The translations under genes and the position numbers were made by a program. This document shows, one piece after another, positions 14,285 to 20,062 of a stretch of DNA of 20,062 nucleotides; within the stretch, counting starts at the first letter, position 1; the number at the start of each line of letters is the position of its first letter. A model generated the notes under the pieces. The model saw nothing but the letters and a program-made list of their open reading frames with translations. It had not been told where the DNA came from and searched no databases. Source of the DNA: JBHIET01 sp046760785 (GTDB lineage: Bacteria; Chloroflexota; Anaerolineae; B4-G1); assembly GCA_046760785.1 (NCBI GenBank), contig JBHIET010000063.1:1-20062 (forward strand), given 5' to 3'.

Positions 14285-14301
14285 ACCATTCGTGGTATAG
14301 T
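14273..14301 (+). promoter_or_regulatory. Promoter of the toxin-antitoxin pair
   Basis: TTTGCA (14273-14278) and TATAGT (14296-14301) are 17 bases apart, and the second hexamer has a TGn extension (TGGTATAGT). CCAT (14286-14289) and ATGG (14302-14305) flank the -10 and could form a small operator for autorepression. AGGAGG at 14320-14325 precedes the GTG start at 14332 by six bases. Confidence 0.6.
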
Positions 14302-14331
14302 ATGGCATGCTGAGATAGTAGGAGGCTTCCC

Positions 14332-14622
14332 GTGAGCGAAAACATAACTGTGTCGCCTGACGAGCCGGTCGTCAGACTTACTGCCAGCCAATTGGAGGCG
14401 CTGGTCGCCGCCGTCGTCCGGCGCGTGGTGCGTGAGGAGCTCCACCGCGACTACTACGTGGACGAGCGCGGCGTCAAGGTGCTGTACGCGGCGGAGGAGG
14501 CCGCTCCTACTTACCTGGCCGAGTTGCAGGAAGATTATGAGGCCATCCAGAAGGGTGAAGTGGAGCTGGATAGCGGCGAGGAAGTGGTACAAGAGCTGCG
14601 TGACCTGGGGCTGAGCATATAA
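14332..14622 (+). CDS. Antitoxin, RelB-like
   Basis: This 96-residue acidic protein is encoded directly upstream of a RelE-like toxin, with its stop codon overlapping the toxin start by one base (TAATG). The N-terminal part (RLTASQLEALVAAVVRRVV) may dimerise or bind DNA. The acidic C-terminus (ELQEDYEAIQKGEVELDSGE) has the usual features of a toxin-wrapping segment. I do not recognise a named antitoxin family, so the call rests mainly on position, size and charge. GTG 14332 has a perfect AGGAGG six bases upstream. Confidence 0.72.
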   Translation: MSENITVSPDEPVVRLTASQLEALVAAVVRRVVREELHRDYYVDERGVKVLYAAEEAAPTYLAELQEDYEAIQKGEVELDSGEEVVQELRDLGLSI

Positions 14623-14900
14623 TGTACCGCCTCGAGTTCACGCCGAAGGCCAGGGCTGCACTGCGCAAACTAACCCGTAAGAACCCAAAGGCGGCCAAGG
14701 CTATGGTCCGCAAGATTGAGTGGCTGGCTGAACACGCCGATGACATTGCGCACCGGCCCATCAAGGGCAGCCCATTCTTCGGTCTGCATAGTGGCTCCTT
14801 TCGTATCCCCTACCTGCTGGATGCGGCCAACCGGCGGATCATCATTGACGACGTAGCCCAACACGACGCCGCTTACGACCGGATCAGCAAACTGAAGTGA
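14622..14900 (+). CDS. RelE/ParE-family toxin
   Basis: This 92-residue basic protein has the RelE/ParE fold pattern: YRLEFTPKARAALRKL at the N-terminus, two helices, then FRIPYLLDAANRRIIIDDVAQHDAAYDRI. RelE toxins cut mRNA on the ribosome and ParE toxins poison gyrase. The sequence alone does not decide which, although Arg residues and the terminal His-x3-Tyr pattern are close to RelE. Its stop codon is shared with the sbcC start (GTGA, four-base overlap), so translation of the repair gene may be coupled to the toxin gene. Confidence 0.85.
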   Translation: MYRLEFTPKARAALRKLTRKNPKAAKAMVRKIEWLAEHADDIAHRPIKGSPFFGLHSGSFRIPYLLDAANRRIIIDDVAQHDAAYDRISKLK

Positions 14901-17473
14901 TCCCCCAAAAACTCTCCCTCAGCAACTTCATGTGCTACCGCCAGGCGACGCTGGACTTCGCCGGCATCCACGTCGCCTGCCTGGCCGGCCCCAACGGCGC
15001 GGGTAAGTCGGCGCTGCTCGATGCCATCACCTGGGCGGTGTGGGGCAGGTCGCGGGCCAGGCGGGACGACGAGCTGATTCGCCTGGGCGAGGACGAGATG
15101 GCGGTCGAGTTCACGTTCAGGCTGGGGGAGCAGACCTATCGCGTGCTGCGCCAGCGCAAGGCTGGCAAGCGCGGCAGTACCCTCCTCGACTTCCAGGTGC
15201 AAATCCTCCCCCTCCCTGGGAGGGATGGAGGGGGGGCAGGAGGCCGTTGGCGTTCCCTCGCCGAGAGCGGTGTACGGGCCACGCAGGGGAAGATCGAGCG
15301 GGTGCTCCGGCTCGATTACGATACGTTCATCAACTCCGCTTTCCTCCGCCAGGGCCGGGCAGACGAGTTCACCGTCAAGACTGCCTCCGAGCGGAAGCGC
15401 GTGCTGGGAGATATCCTGGGACTCGACCGCTGGACGGTCTACGAGGAGCGGGCCAAAGAGCGGTTGCGGGCTATCCAGACCGAGGCGGAGGTGATCGAGC
15501 TGCGGCTGGAAGAGATCAGGGCCGAACTGGCCCGGCGGCCCCAATACGAGACGGAACTCCAGGCCGCCGAGACGGCGGTGGCGGAACTGGGCGCGGCACT
15601 CCAGGAAGCTCAGGCGGCCTACCAACAGATCGAGACGGCACGGACGGAACTCCGGCACGCTGAGGAGCAGATCGCCGAGATTGCCGCACGGATTGCCCAG
15701 GCGGAGCGGGAACTGGCGGCGCTTTCTGAGGAGCGAGCCGCGCGGGAGAAGCGGGTGGCCGAGTACGAGCGCCTGCTGGCCCAGGCGGACGAGATTGAGG
15801 CCAGCTACGCGGTCTACCAGCGGGCGGTGGAGCAGGAGCGGGAGCTGGGGGCCAAGCTGAGCCAGTCGGTGGGACTGAACGAGCGGAGCGTGGCGCTGGA
15901 GGCGCAACTTTCCCAGGCGCGGCATCGACTCGAGATGGAGCGAGAGGCCATCATGCAACGCATTGCCGAGCTGGAGGGCCGCTTGCCCGACGAGGAGCTC
16001 TGGGCTGAGCACGAGGAAGTGCAGGCGCAACTGGCCCACCTGACGCAACTATCGGAGAGCCGGGAGGCGGCGCGGGAGGACCTGACACGCATCGCCGAAG
16101 AACAGGCGGAGTTACGAGCCCGCAATGAATCACTGCGGGCGGAGATGGATGCGCTCAAGGAGAAAATCGCGCTGCTGGAGCAGGCAGGAGCCGAGTGCCC
16201 TCTCTGCGAGCAACCCCTCACCGACGAGCACCGGCTCCAGTTGTTGAGCCAGTTTCAGTCTGAGGGGCAGGCCCGTGGGGATACCTACCGCGCAAACCGG
16301 GCGACGGCGAAAGAGTTGGCCAAACGAGCACGAGCGCTGGAGGGTCAGATCGTCGAGAGCGCTGGGCTGCTGGCCGATCTGCCGGCACTGCAGCGGCGGG
16401 AGGCAGCGCTGGCCGAACGCCTTGAGCAGGGGCGACAGGCGGCAGAAGCGCTGGAGGCCACCCAGACAAAACTGGCCCAAGTGGAGCAGCGGTTGGCTGC
16501 CGAGGACTACGCCCCCGAGGTGCGGGCCGAGCTGGTGCAGGTGTTAGCGCAGGCAGAGGAACTGGGCTACGACGCAGCAGCTCACGAGGCAGTGCGACGG
16601 GTGATAGCCGAGGGGCTGGATTTCGCTGAGCAGAAGGCGCGCCTGAGCGCCGCGCAGACGGGTGTCGGGGAGGAGCGGGCGGCGCTCCAGCGGCTGGAAG
16701 ATACCGAGCAGCGGTCACGGAAGCAGATGGAGACAGAGCAGGCCCGCCAGGCGGAGTTGAAGCAGAAAGCCGGAGGACTGCGGGAGCGATTGAAGGATGC
16801 ACCGGCGGTCGAGGCAGAGTTGCAGCGGGTACGCGGGGAGGATGCCGCCGCCCGCCAGCGATTGGGCGCGGCACAACAGCGGCTGGAAGCGTGCAAGGCG
16901 CTTGAGCAGCAGCAAGTGGACAAACGGAAGCGGCGGGACGAGTTGGCCGCCGAAAAGTCCATCTACGAGCAACTGAAGACAGCCTTCGGCGTCAGAGGCG
17001 TGCCGGCGATGATCATCGAGGCAGTGGTGCCGGAGATCGAGGCGGAAGCCAACCGCCTCCTGGCGCGGATGACCGGTGGTCGCATGCACGTGCGCTTCGA
17101 CACACAGCGAGAGACACAGGCGGGGGAGGTGCGGGAGACACTGGAGATCAAGATCGCCGACGAACTAGGGACGCGGGAATATTCCCTCTACTCAGGCGGA
17201 GAGGCATTCCGGGTCAACTTTGCCATCCGCATCGCGCTCTCCACACTCCTGGCGCGGCGGGCAGGAGCGCAATTGCAAACCCTGGTGATTGACGAGGGGT
17301 TTGGTACGCAGGACGCGGAGGGCCGGGAGCGGCTGGTCGAGGCTGTCAACGCCATTCAAGATGACTTCGCGCGCGTGTTAGTGATCACCCACATTGACGA
17401 GTTGAGAGATGCGTTTCCTGCGCGCATCGAGGTGGCCAAGACGCCGGGGGGTTCGGTGGTTGAAGTAGTATAG
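14897..17473 (+). CDS. sbcC: Exonuclease SbcCD subunit C / Rad50-like ATPase
   Basis: SbcC pairs with the nuclease SbcD to process hairpins and blocked DNA ends. The 858-residue product starts IPQKLSLSNFMCY. It carries Walker A GPNGAGKS near residue 34, the QGRADEF Q-loop region, long coiled coils and a zinc hook CPLCEQPL near 434-441. The second coil is followed by the signature YSGGEAFRVNFAIRIALS, Walker B TLVIDEGFG and the H-loop THIDEL. GTG 14897 overlaps the toxin stop. No sbcD gene is in the window. A Pro/Gly-rich insertion (LPLPGRDGGGAGG) sits in the N-terminal lobe at about residues 103-116. The length is within the usual range for compact SbcC/Rad50 proteins. Confidence 0.96.
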   Translation: MIPQKLSLSNFMCYRQATLDFAGIHVACLAGPNGAGKSALLDAITWAVWGRSRARRDDELIRLGEDEMAVEFTFRLGEQTYRVLRQRKAGKRGSTLLDFQVQILPLPGRDGGGAGGRWRSLAESGVRATQGKIERVLRLDYDTFINSAFLRQGRADEFTVKTASERKRVLGDILGLDRWTVYEERAKERLRAIQTEAEVIELRLEEIRAELARRPQYETELQAAETAVAELGAALQEAQAAYQQIETARTELRHAEEQIAEIAARIAQAERELAALSEERAAREKRVAEYERLLAQADEIEASYAVYQRAVEQERELGAKLSQSVGLNERSVALEAQLSQARHRLEMEREAIMQRIAELEGRLPDEELWAEHEEVQAQLAHLTQLSESREAAREDLTRIAEEQAELRARNESLRAEMDALKEKIALLEQAGAECPLCEQPLTDEHRLQLLSQFQSEGQARGDTYRANRATAKELAKRARALEGQIVESAGLLADLPALQRREAALAERLEQGRQAAEALEATQTKLAQVEQRLAAEDYAPEVRAELVQVLAQAEELGYDAAAHEAVRRVIAEGLDFAEQKARLSAAQTGVGEERAALQRLEDTEQRSRKQMETEQARQAELKQKAGGLRERLKDAPAVEAELQRVRGEDAAARQRLGAAQQRLEACKALEQQQVDKRKRRDELAAEKSIYEQLKTAFGVRGVPAMIIEAVVPEIEAEANRLLARMTGGRMHVRFDTQRETQAGEVRETLEIKIADELGTREYSLYSGGEAFRVNFAIRIALSTLLARRAGAQLQTLVIDEGFGTQDAEGRERLVEAVNAIQDDFARVLVITHIDELRDAFPARIEVAKTPGGSVVEVV
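15203..15243 (+). repeat. Palindromic CCTCCC/GGGAGG insert in sbcC
   Basis: A C-run then G-run tract contains CTCCCTGGGAG, palindromic around its central T, followed by ATGGAGGGGGGGC. It encodes LPLPGRDGGGAGG between DFQVQ and WRSLAESG, where SbcC homologues have a short beta turn. The base pattern is of intergenic type and unlike its neighbours. The reading frame is kept. Confidence 0.6.
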
Positions 17474-17481
17474 GCGGACGC

Positions 17482-17500
17482 ACTGGCCTGAGGGGCCGGT
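17482..17500. terminator. Small hairpin after sbcC
   Basis: ACTGGCC (17482-17488) pairs with GGCCGGT (17494-17500) around TGAGG with one G-U pair. It lies nine bases after the sbcC stop and has no clear T-run, so it may only assist the stronger hairpin at 17517-17545. Confidence 0.35.
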
Positions 17501-17516
17501 GCTAGCTCTTACAGCC

Positions 17517-17550
17517 CCCGCGTCGCCGTGAACAGGCGGCACGGGTTCGT
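17517..17550 (+). terminator. Rho-independent-like terminator of sbcC
   Basis: CCCGCGTCGCC (17517-17527) pairs with GGCGGCACGGG (17535-17545) over a GTGAACA loop, with one mismatch and one G-U pair, followed by the T-rich TTCGTTTAG. It lies about 45 bases after the sbcC stop, right against the stop codon of the convergent gene. Confidence 0.6.
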
Positions 17551-18162
17551 TTAGTACGGCAGCCTGCCCAATCCTTCCTGTCGTCGCGCCGCGCGGCGCA
17601 TCTCCCAAGCACTGCGGGACTCGTCCAGTTGGCGCGAGAGTGCCATCCAGTCCTCGACCAGGAAGACGAAGCCGGCGAAGTCGGGAGCCAGCAGATAGGG
17701 GCTGAACCAGAGACGCAGCCATGCTTTACTTATCGGGTACTTCGAGAGTTCCACCACCAGCACGGTCTTGCCCCAGTAGGGGCGCAGCCAGCGCCGACGG
17801 GCTTCCTTCTCTTTGGCTGGGCTGAAAATCTGGGCAAATCTGTTGGGACGCACCCCTTTGATGCGGCCATAGGAGACGACGAGCGGGTAGAACGGAGTCT
17901 GGATGCGCAGGTGGTTCGGCCTGCATTGTATCCAGGCCAGTCGCCGGGCCAGATAGATGTATGCCAAGAGGACGAGAGAAACGAGAGCCGGGACGAGAGT
18001 GAGAACGCGGAACGGTTGATAGATGATCGGGATGCGAGGTGCAAACCACCATAGGACAGCCGAGGCCGGCACGATCAAGATGCAAGGCCCGCCCCAGCGC
18101 TTCCACATGCGCTCGTAGATCAGCAAGCGGAAGCGACTCCCACTGCGTCGTCGTTTGGCCAT
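17551..18162 (-). CDS. Two-span membrane protein with possible bacterial PH-like domain
   Basis: This 203-residue protein begins with a very basic segment (MAKRRRSGSRFR). It has two membrane spans at about 27-43 and 52-73, then a cytoplasmic beta-rich part (IQCRPNHLRIQTPFYPLVVSYGRIKGV in essence) that resembles the start of bacterial PH domains, where a residue pattern of short strands follows the membrane anchor. The C-terminus is helical and charged. I do not recognise a specific family, and no catalytic motif is visible. ATG 18162 is chosen because GAGGTG lies five bases upstream; the in-frame start seven codons earlier lacks one. The gene follows the histidine phosphatase by 17 bases and is probably cotranscribed with it. 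Confidence 0.7.
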   Translation of the reverse strand: MAKRRRSGSRFRLLIYERMWKRWGGPCILIVPASAVLWWFAPRIPIIYQPFRVLTLVPALVSLVLLAYIYLARRLAWIQCRPNHLRIQTPFYPLVVSYGRIKGVRPNRFAQIFSPAKEKEARRRWLRPYWGKTVLVVELSKYPISKAWLRLWFSPYLLAPDFAGFVFLVEDWMALSRQLDESRSAWEMRRAARRQEGLGRLPY

Positions 18163-18179
18163 CTCGCACCTCATTCCCC

Positions 18180-18806
18180 TCAATGGGCTGGCAAGTGTGC
18201 CCCATCGTTAAGCATCAACAGCCGGGCCCCGGTCCCCTCTACACTGACGTAGGTCAGCCCGCAGTTATCAAGAGCATATTCCCACCACTGGTCCAGTTGG
18301 CCAGGCAGGAGGTGGGCCAGGCAACCCCTCAGCGTCCCACCGTGGGCGACGATTACCACGTGGCCTTCGGGATGGAGGGCAAGGATACGGTCACAAGCGC
18401 CAGCCACGCGGTGGAAGAAGTCAATACGCCGCTCTCCCCCCGGCCACTCGAACTCCATATCCGCCCGGTTTTTCCAGCGGGCGAAGAGCGCCGGGCGCTG
18501 CGCTTCCATCTCCGCCAGCGTGATGCCGTCCAGCTCACCGAAGTCAATCTCCCTGAGATCGTTCACGCTCACCGGCTGCAGCCCCAACGCCGCGCCGATA
18601 ATACGCGCAGTCTCGAAGGCGCGGCAGAGGGGGCTGGTGTAGAGGGCTGCGACTCCATCGTGCCTGTCCTCATTGGCCAGCCTGCGGGCGACTGCCTCAG
18701 CCTGCGCCTGGCCAAAGGGAGTCAGCGTGCCCTCACTCCACCCCTCCCAGCGACCGGCGACGTTGGCTTCAGTTTGCCCGTGGCGGACGAAGATGAGTTC
18801 GGTCAT
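18180..18806 (-). CDS. Histidine phosphatase family protein (phosphoglycerate mutase-like)
   Basis: This 208-residue enzyme belongs to the histidine phosphatase branch 1. The catalytic motif is FVRHGQTEAN, with the nucleophile at His9, followed by LYTSPLCRAFETA, the acid-base region LREIDFGELDG and the second histidine in VIVAHGGTLRG. Such proteins include phosphoglycerate mutase-like, alpha-ribazole phosphatase (CobC-like) and broad phosphatases. The substrate cannot be chosen from sequence, and no cobalamin genes are nearby. ATG 18806 is preferred over the in-frame start 18 codons upstream because family homology begins there. A -10 box lies only seven bases before it, suggesting leaderless translation. 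Confidence 0.93.
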   Translation of the reverse strand: MTELIFVRHGQTEANVAGRWEGWSEGTLTPFGQAQAEAVARRLANEDRHDGVAALYTSPLCRAFETARIIGAALGLQPVSVNDLREIDFGELDGITLAEMEAQRPALFARWKNRADMEFEWPGGERRIDFFHRVAGACDRILALHPEGHVVIVAHGGTLRGCLAHLLPGQLDQWWEYALDNCGLTYVSVEGTGARLLMLNDGAHLPAH

Positions 18807-18813
18807 CGCGGGT

Positions 18814-18842
18814 AGTATATCATCTTGCATAGAGGTGAACAA
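18814..18842 (-). promoter_or_regulatory. Possible leaderless promoter of the phosphatase gene
   Basis: On the minus strand TTGTTC (18842-18837) and TATACT (18819-18814) are 17 bases apart. Transcription would start at or next to the ATG at 18806, and no Shine-Dalgarno sequence precedes that ATG. The -35 is weak (three of six consensus bases). Confidence 0.45.
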
Positions 18843-18891
18843 GTAAGCGTACTCCCGCAAAATGCTGGAAGCGGTCCGTGGTGGACTTGCT

Positions 18892-18912
18892 TGTCCTGAG
18901 CCTGTCGAGACA
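18892..18912 (+). repeat. TGAGCCTGTCGA dispersed repeat, intergenic copy
   Basis: TGTC (18892-18895) and GACA (18909-18912) flank a core with TGAGCCTGTCGA (18897-18908). The same 12 bases occur as an exact reverse complement at 19411-19422 inside rnpB. The core resembles the widespread TTCGACAGGCTCA-type repeat known from several bacterial phyla. Confidence 0.65.
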
Positions 18913-18987
18913 GTAGCGGATGCGCAGGAATGAGGCCACTGGCGGGTAGTACAGGGGTAACAGTTGATGGTGCTAAGGTGCGCTAAC

Positions 18988-19008
18988 GCAGGGGTTACTT
19001 ACCCCTGC
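18988..19008 (-). terminator. Hairpin downstream of rnpB
   Basis: GCAGGGGT (18988-18995) and ACCCCTGC (19001-19008) are perfect reverse complements over a five-base loop, about 20 bases beyond the rnpB 3' end. No T-run follows on either strand, so it may be a processing barrier or another palindromic repeat and not a true terminator. Confidence 0.4.
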
Positions 19009-19142
19009 AGACATCTTGAGTTGGCGCCCAAGCCAGCCGATAAGCCGGGTTCTGTCGTGGGCGGTCATCTATCTGGGACGGCGGTTACCCGCCGCCTCAA
19101 GCGGCCTACCCGGGGCTCGGACGGGACGGGCCGCCCCGTTTC

Positions 19143-19166
19143 AGGGCGACCGCAAGGGTCGCCCCT
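19143..19166 (-). repeat. GGGCGACC/GGTCGCCC hairpin in the rnpB P15-P17 arm
   Basis: GGGCGACC (19144-19151) and GGTCGCCC (19157-19164) are perfect complements with a five-base loop. The flanking GTAGGGG-type sequence resembles dispersed palindromes common between genes in Chloroflexota (recalled, not searched). It extends a peripheral arm of the RNase P RNA. Confidence 0.6.
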
Positions 19167-19273
19167 ACTCGCCTCTGCTTGGCCTTGCTCCCGGCGGGGG
19201 TTGCCTGGCCGCCCGTGTCACCACGAGCGCCGGTGGTCTCTTACACCACCTTTTCACCATCACCAGTAGCGAA

Positions 19274-19297
19274 CAGCTAACCGCTAACGGCTAACTG
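19274..19297 (-). repeat. (GTTAGCN)3 heptamer repeat in rnpB helix P12
   Basis: On the plus strand GCTAAC occurs at 19276, 19283 and 19290, an exact seven-base period. In the RNA, CAGTTAGCC pairs with GGTTAGCTG over GTTAGC with two G-U pairs, so the repeat itself builds the P12 hairpin. E. coli has an unrelated GC-rich hairpin at this position. Confidence 0.65.
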
Positions 19298-19404
19298 CTG
19301 ACTCCCGGCTGTCTGCTTTTCTGTGGCCCTTTTCCGTCGGGTCACCCCGCCTGGGTGTTACCCAGCACCGTGCCCTGTGGAGCCCGGACTTTCCTCACCC
19401 CGCG

Positions 19405-19427
19405 CACGGTTCGACAGGCTCACCGTG
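19405..19427 (-). repeat. TGAGCCTGTCGA repeat in rnpB helix P3
   Basis: In the RNA, CACGGT and ACCGTG enclose the repeat core GAGCCTGTCGA as a hairpin within P3. The 12-base core TGAGCCTGTCGA is identical to the intergenic copy at 18897-18908, in opposite orientation. Confidence 0.7.
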
Positions 19428-19467
19428 TCCGGGGCGCGACCGCCTGGCCGACTCGGACGCTAGTTCT

Positions 19468-19495
19468 ATGATAGCATGCAGTCAGTGGATGTCAA
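19468..19495 (-). promoter_or_regulatory. Promoter of rnpB
   Basis: On the minus strand a perfect TTGACA (19495-19490) and TATCAT (19473-19468) are separated by 16 bases. The predicted start near 19461 is within a few bases of the mature 5' end at 19456, as expected for rnpB. Confidence 0.8.
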
Positions 19496-19533
19496 GGGGT
19501 GAACAAGGTGGTCTCCGAGAAGTTCATCCAGCT

Positions 19534-20062
19534 CTACCCCCGATCATTGTTCTCTTCCCACATCGCCGGCGTCCAGCGGTGACGCTCGATGCGGAAGGTG
19601 ATCCACCCGTTGTCGGGGCAGGAGACGAGGGTCTCCTCGGCGGCGGGTCCCTCGTAGCGCCCGCTGGTCAGCATCAGCCCGTGCAGGACAGGGTACATCG
19701 TGTGGTAGGCCGAGCCGCACATCCCGGTGGGCGTGCACCAGTCGAACTCCCACCGGTCGCCCGCTCTGTGTCTTGCCCGACACTCCCCCCTGGCCGCGTG
19801 AACCGTCACGACGAAGCGCACCGGCTCGTGGAAGATCAGCCGGGGCTCTGGATCGCTCAGTAGTGTGTAATACTGCACCTCGTCGTTGGGTGTGAGGACC
19901 CGCAAGAGCCTCCGACCTGACACCACGCGGATCAGTTCATATGATTTAGCCCAATGCAGTACGTAGTCTACCGCAGCTTGTTCGGCCTCAGTTAATGCTT
20001 GTTCTGTCGTAACTACCCAGGCATCATGGCCGATGAGCCTGGGCTCCCAGATGTAACTCGGA
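19534..20062 (-). CDS. TIGR04076-like domain protein with extra N-terminal region (5' partial)
   Basis: The frame is open from the stop at 19534 to the window edge, giving at least 175 residues. The first GTG (19926) is internal, because upstream codons read as plausible protein (WAKSYELIRVV before SGRRLLRVLTP). The C-terminal half matches the TIGR04076 pattern: VRFVVTVHAARGECRARH, AGDRWEFD, TPTGMCGSAYHTMYPVL, then VSCPDNGWITFRIER. This family is small and of unknown biochemical function; its conserved Cys residues could bind a metal or be redox-active. Typical members are about 85-100 residues, so the extra N-terminal part here is unusual. The gene is transcribed towards rnpB on the same strand. 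Confidence 0.75.
   Translation of the reverse strand, partial: PSYIWEPRLIGHDAWVVTTEQALTEAEQAAVDYVLHWAKSYELIRVVSGRRLLRVLTPNDEVQYYTLLSDPEPRLIFHEPVRFVVTVHAARGECRARHRAGDRWEFDWCTPTGMCGSAYHTMYPVLHGLMLTSGRYEGPAAEETLVSCPDNGWITFRIERHRWTPAMWEENNDRG

Larger units (their letters stand above)
18843..19027. other. Repeat-bearing intergenic region
   Basis: No gene is seen between the phosphatase promoter and the 3' end of rnpB. The region holds the TGAGCCTGTCGA repeat at 18892-18912 and the hairpin at 18988-19008. A short open frame starting at 18964 reads into the rnpB antisense and is not credible. Confidence 0.5.
19028..19456 (-). ncRNA. rnpB: RNase P RNA, bacterial type A
   Basis: This is the catalytic RNA that trims 5' leaders from pre-tRNAs together with RnpA. 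Invariant blocks are visible on the minus strand: GAGGAAAGTCCGGGCTCC, GGGAGCAAGGCCAAG, GGGTAGGCCGCTTGAG, AGATAGATGACCGCC and ACAGAACCCGGCTTATCGG. The termini form helix P1: CCGAGTCGGCC at the 5' end pairs with GGCTGGCTTGG at the 3' end, which sets the limits to within a few bases. At about 429 nt it is longer than the roughly 377 nt of E. coli. The extra length sits in P3, P12 and the P15-P17 arm, each carrying a repeat-like hairpin. A promoter lies directly upstream. Confidence 0.96.

Noticed and set aside
13292..14308. 338-residue minus-strand open frame opposite the recN end
   Set aside because: It is antisense to recN motifs, has no family resemblance and low-complexity composition.
14873..16048. 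391-residue minus-strand open frame opposite sbcC
   Set aside because: It is a Leu/Arg-rich shadow of the GC-rich sbcC coding strand, with no recognisable domain or ribosome site.
18964..19294. Short plus-strand frames over the rnpB locus
   Set aside because: They are antisense to conserved RNase P RNA sequence and have no protein similarity.
19276..19295. CRISPR-like or minisatellite array (GCTAACN)3
   Set aside because: There are only three seven-base units with no spacers, and they lie inside rnpB.

Overview
The window is GC-rich bacterial DNA that most resembles a Chloroflexota (Anaerolineae-like) genome. This is inferred from Zn-ribbon Ser/Thr kinases with long Pro/Thr-rich extracytoplasmic linkers, an SH3b-tailed membrane kinase, and many short palindromic or tandem intergenic-type repeats. 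It is not proven by any single marker. No tRNA, transposase gene, integrase or CRISPR array was seen.

Positions 1-8904 (+ strand) form a membrane phosphosignalling block. It contains an FHA-ABC transporter cut by the window edge, a Zn-ribbon Ser/Thr kinase with an external beta-propeller-like domain, a zinc-finger DA1-like metallopeptidase, a von Willebrand A (VWA) protein, and a second Zn-ribbon kinase with an Ig-like domain, about five membrane spans and an SH3b domain. An FHA-ABC exporter beside a transmembrane kinase recalls mycobacterial Rv1747/PknF. Two related hairpins lie just upstream of the two kinase genes. A non-coding stretch (8905-9240) follows, ending in a near-consensus promoter.

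Positions 9241-17473 (+ strand) hold a housekeeping and DNA-repair run: hisS, nadK, a B-box zinc-finger membrane protein, recN, then a small accessory patch and sbcC. The patch contains a small helical protein, a truncated nucleotidyltransferase and a RelB/RelE-like toxin-antitoxin pair. The toxin stop codon overlaps the sbcC start (GTGA), so toxin-antitoxin and sbcC translation is probably coupled. A terminator follows sbcC and faces a minus-strand pair: a membrane protein with a possible PH-like domain and a histidine phosphatase.

Positions 19028-19456 (- strand) encode RNase P RNA (rnpB) with its own near-consensus promoter. Beyond it lies the 3' part of a minus-strand gene with a TIGR04076-like domain that runs off the window.

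The most unusual signal is that repeat-like DNA of intergenic type sits inside functional genes. Examples are an in-frame insert in recN, a repeat-derived recN C-terminus, a Pro/Gly-rich insert in sbcC, a repeat-derived NadK tail overlapping the next gene, and three separate hairpin or tandem elements in peripheral helices of rnpB. This looks like palindromic elements that tolerate, or target, genes and structured RNAs, comparable in idea to Rickettsia palindromic elements but with different sequences.
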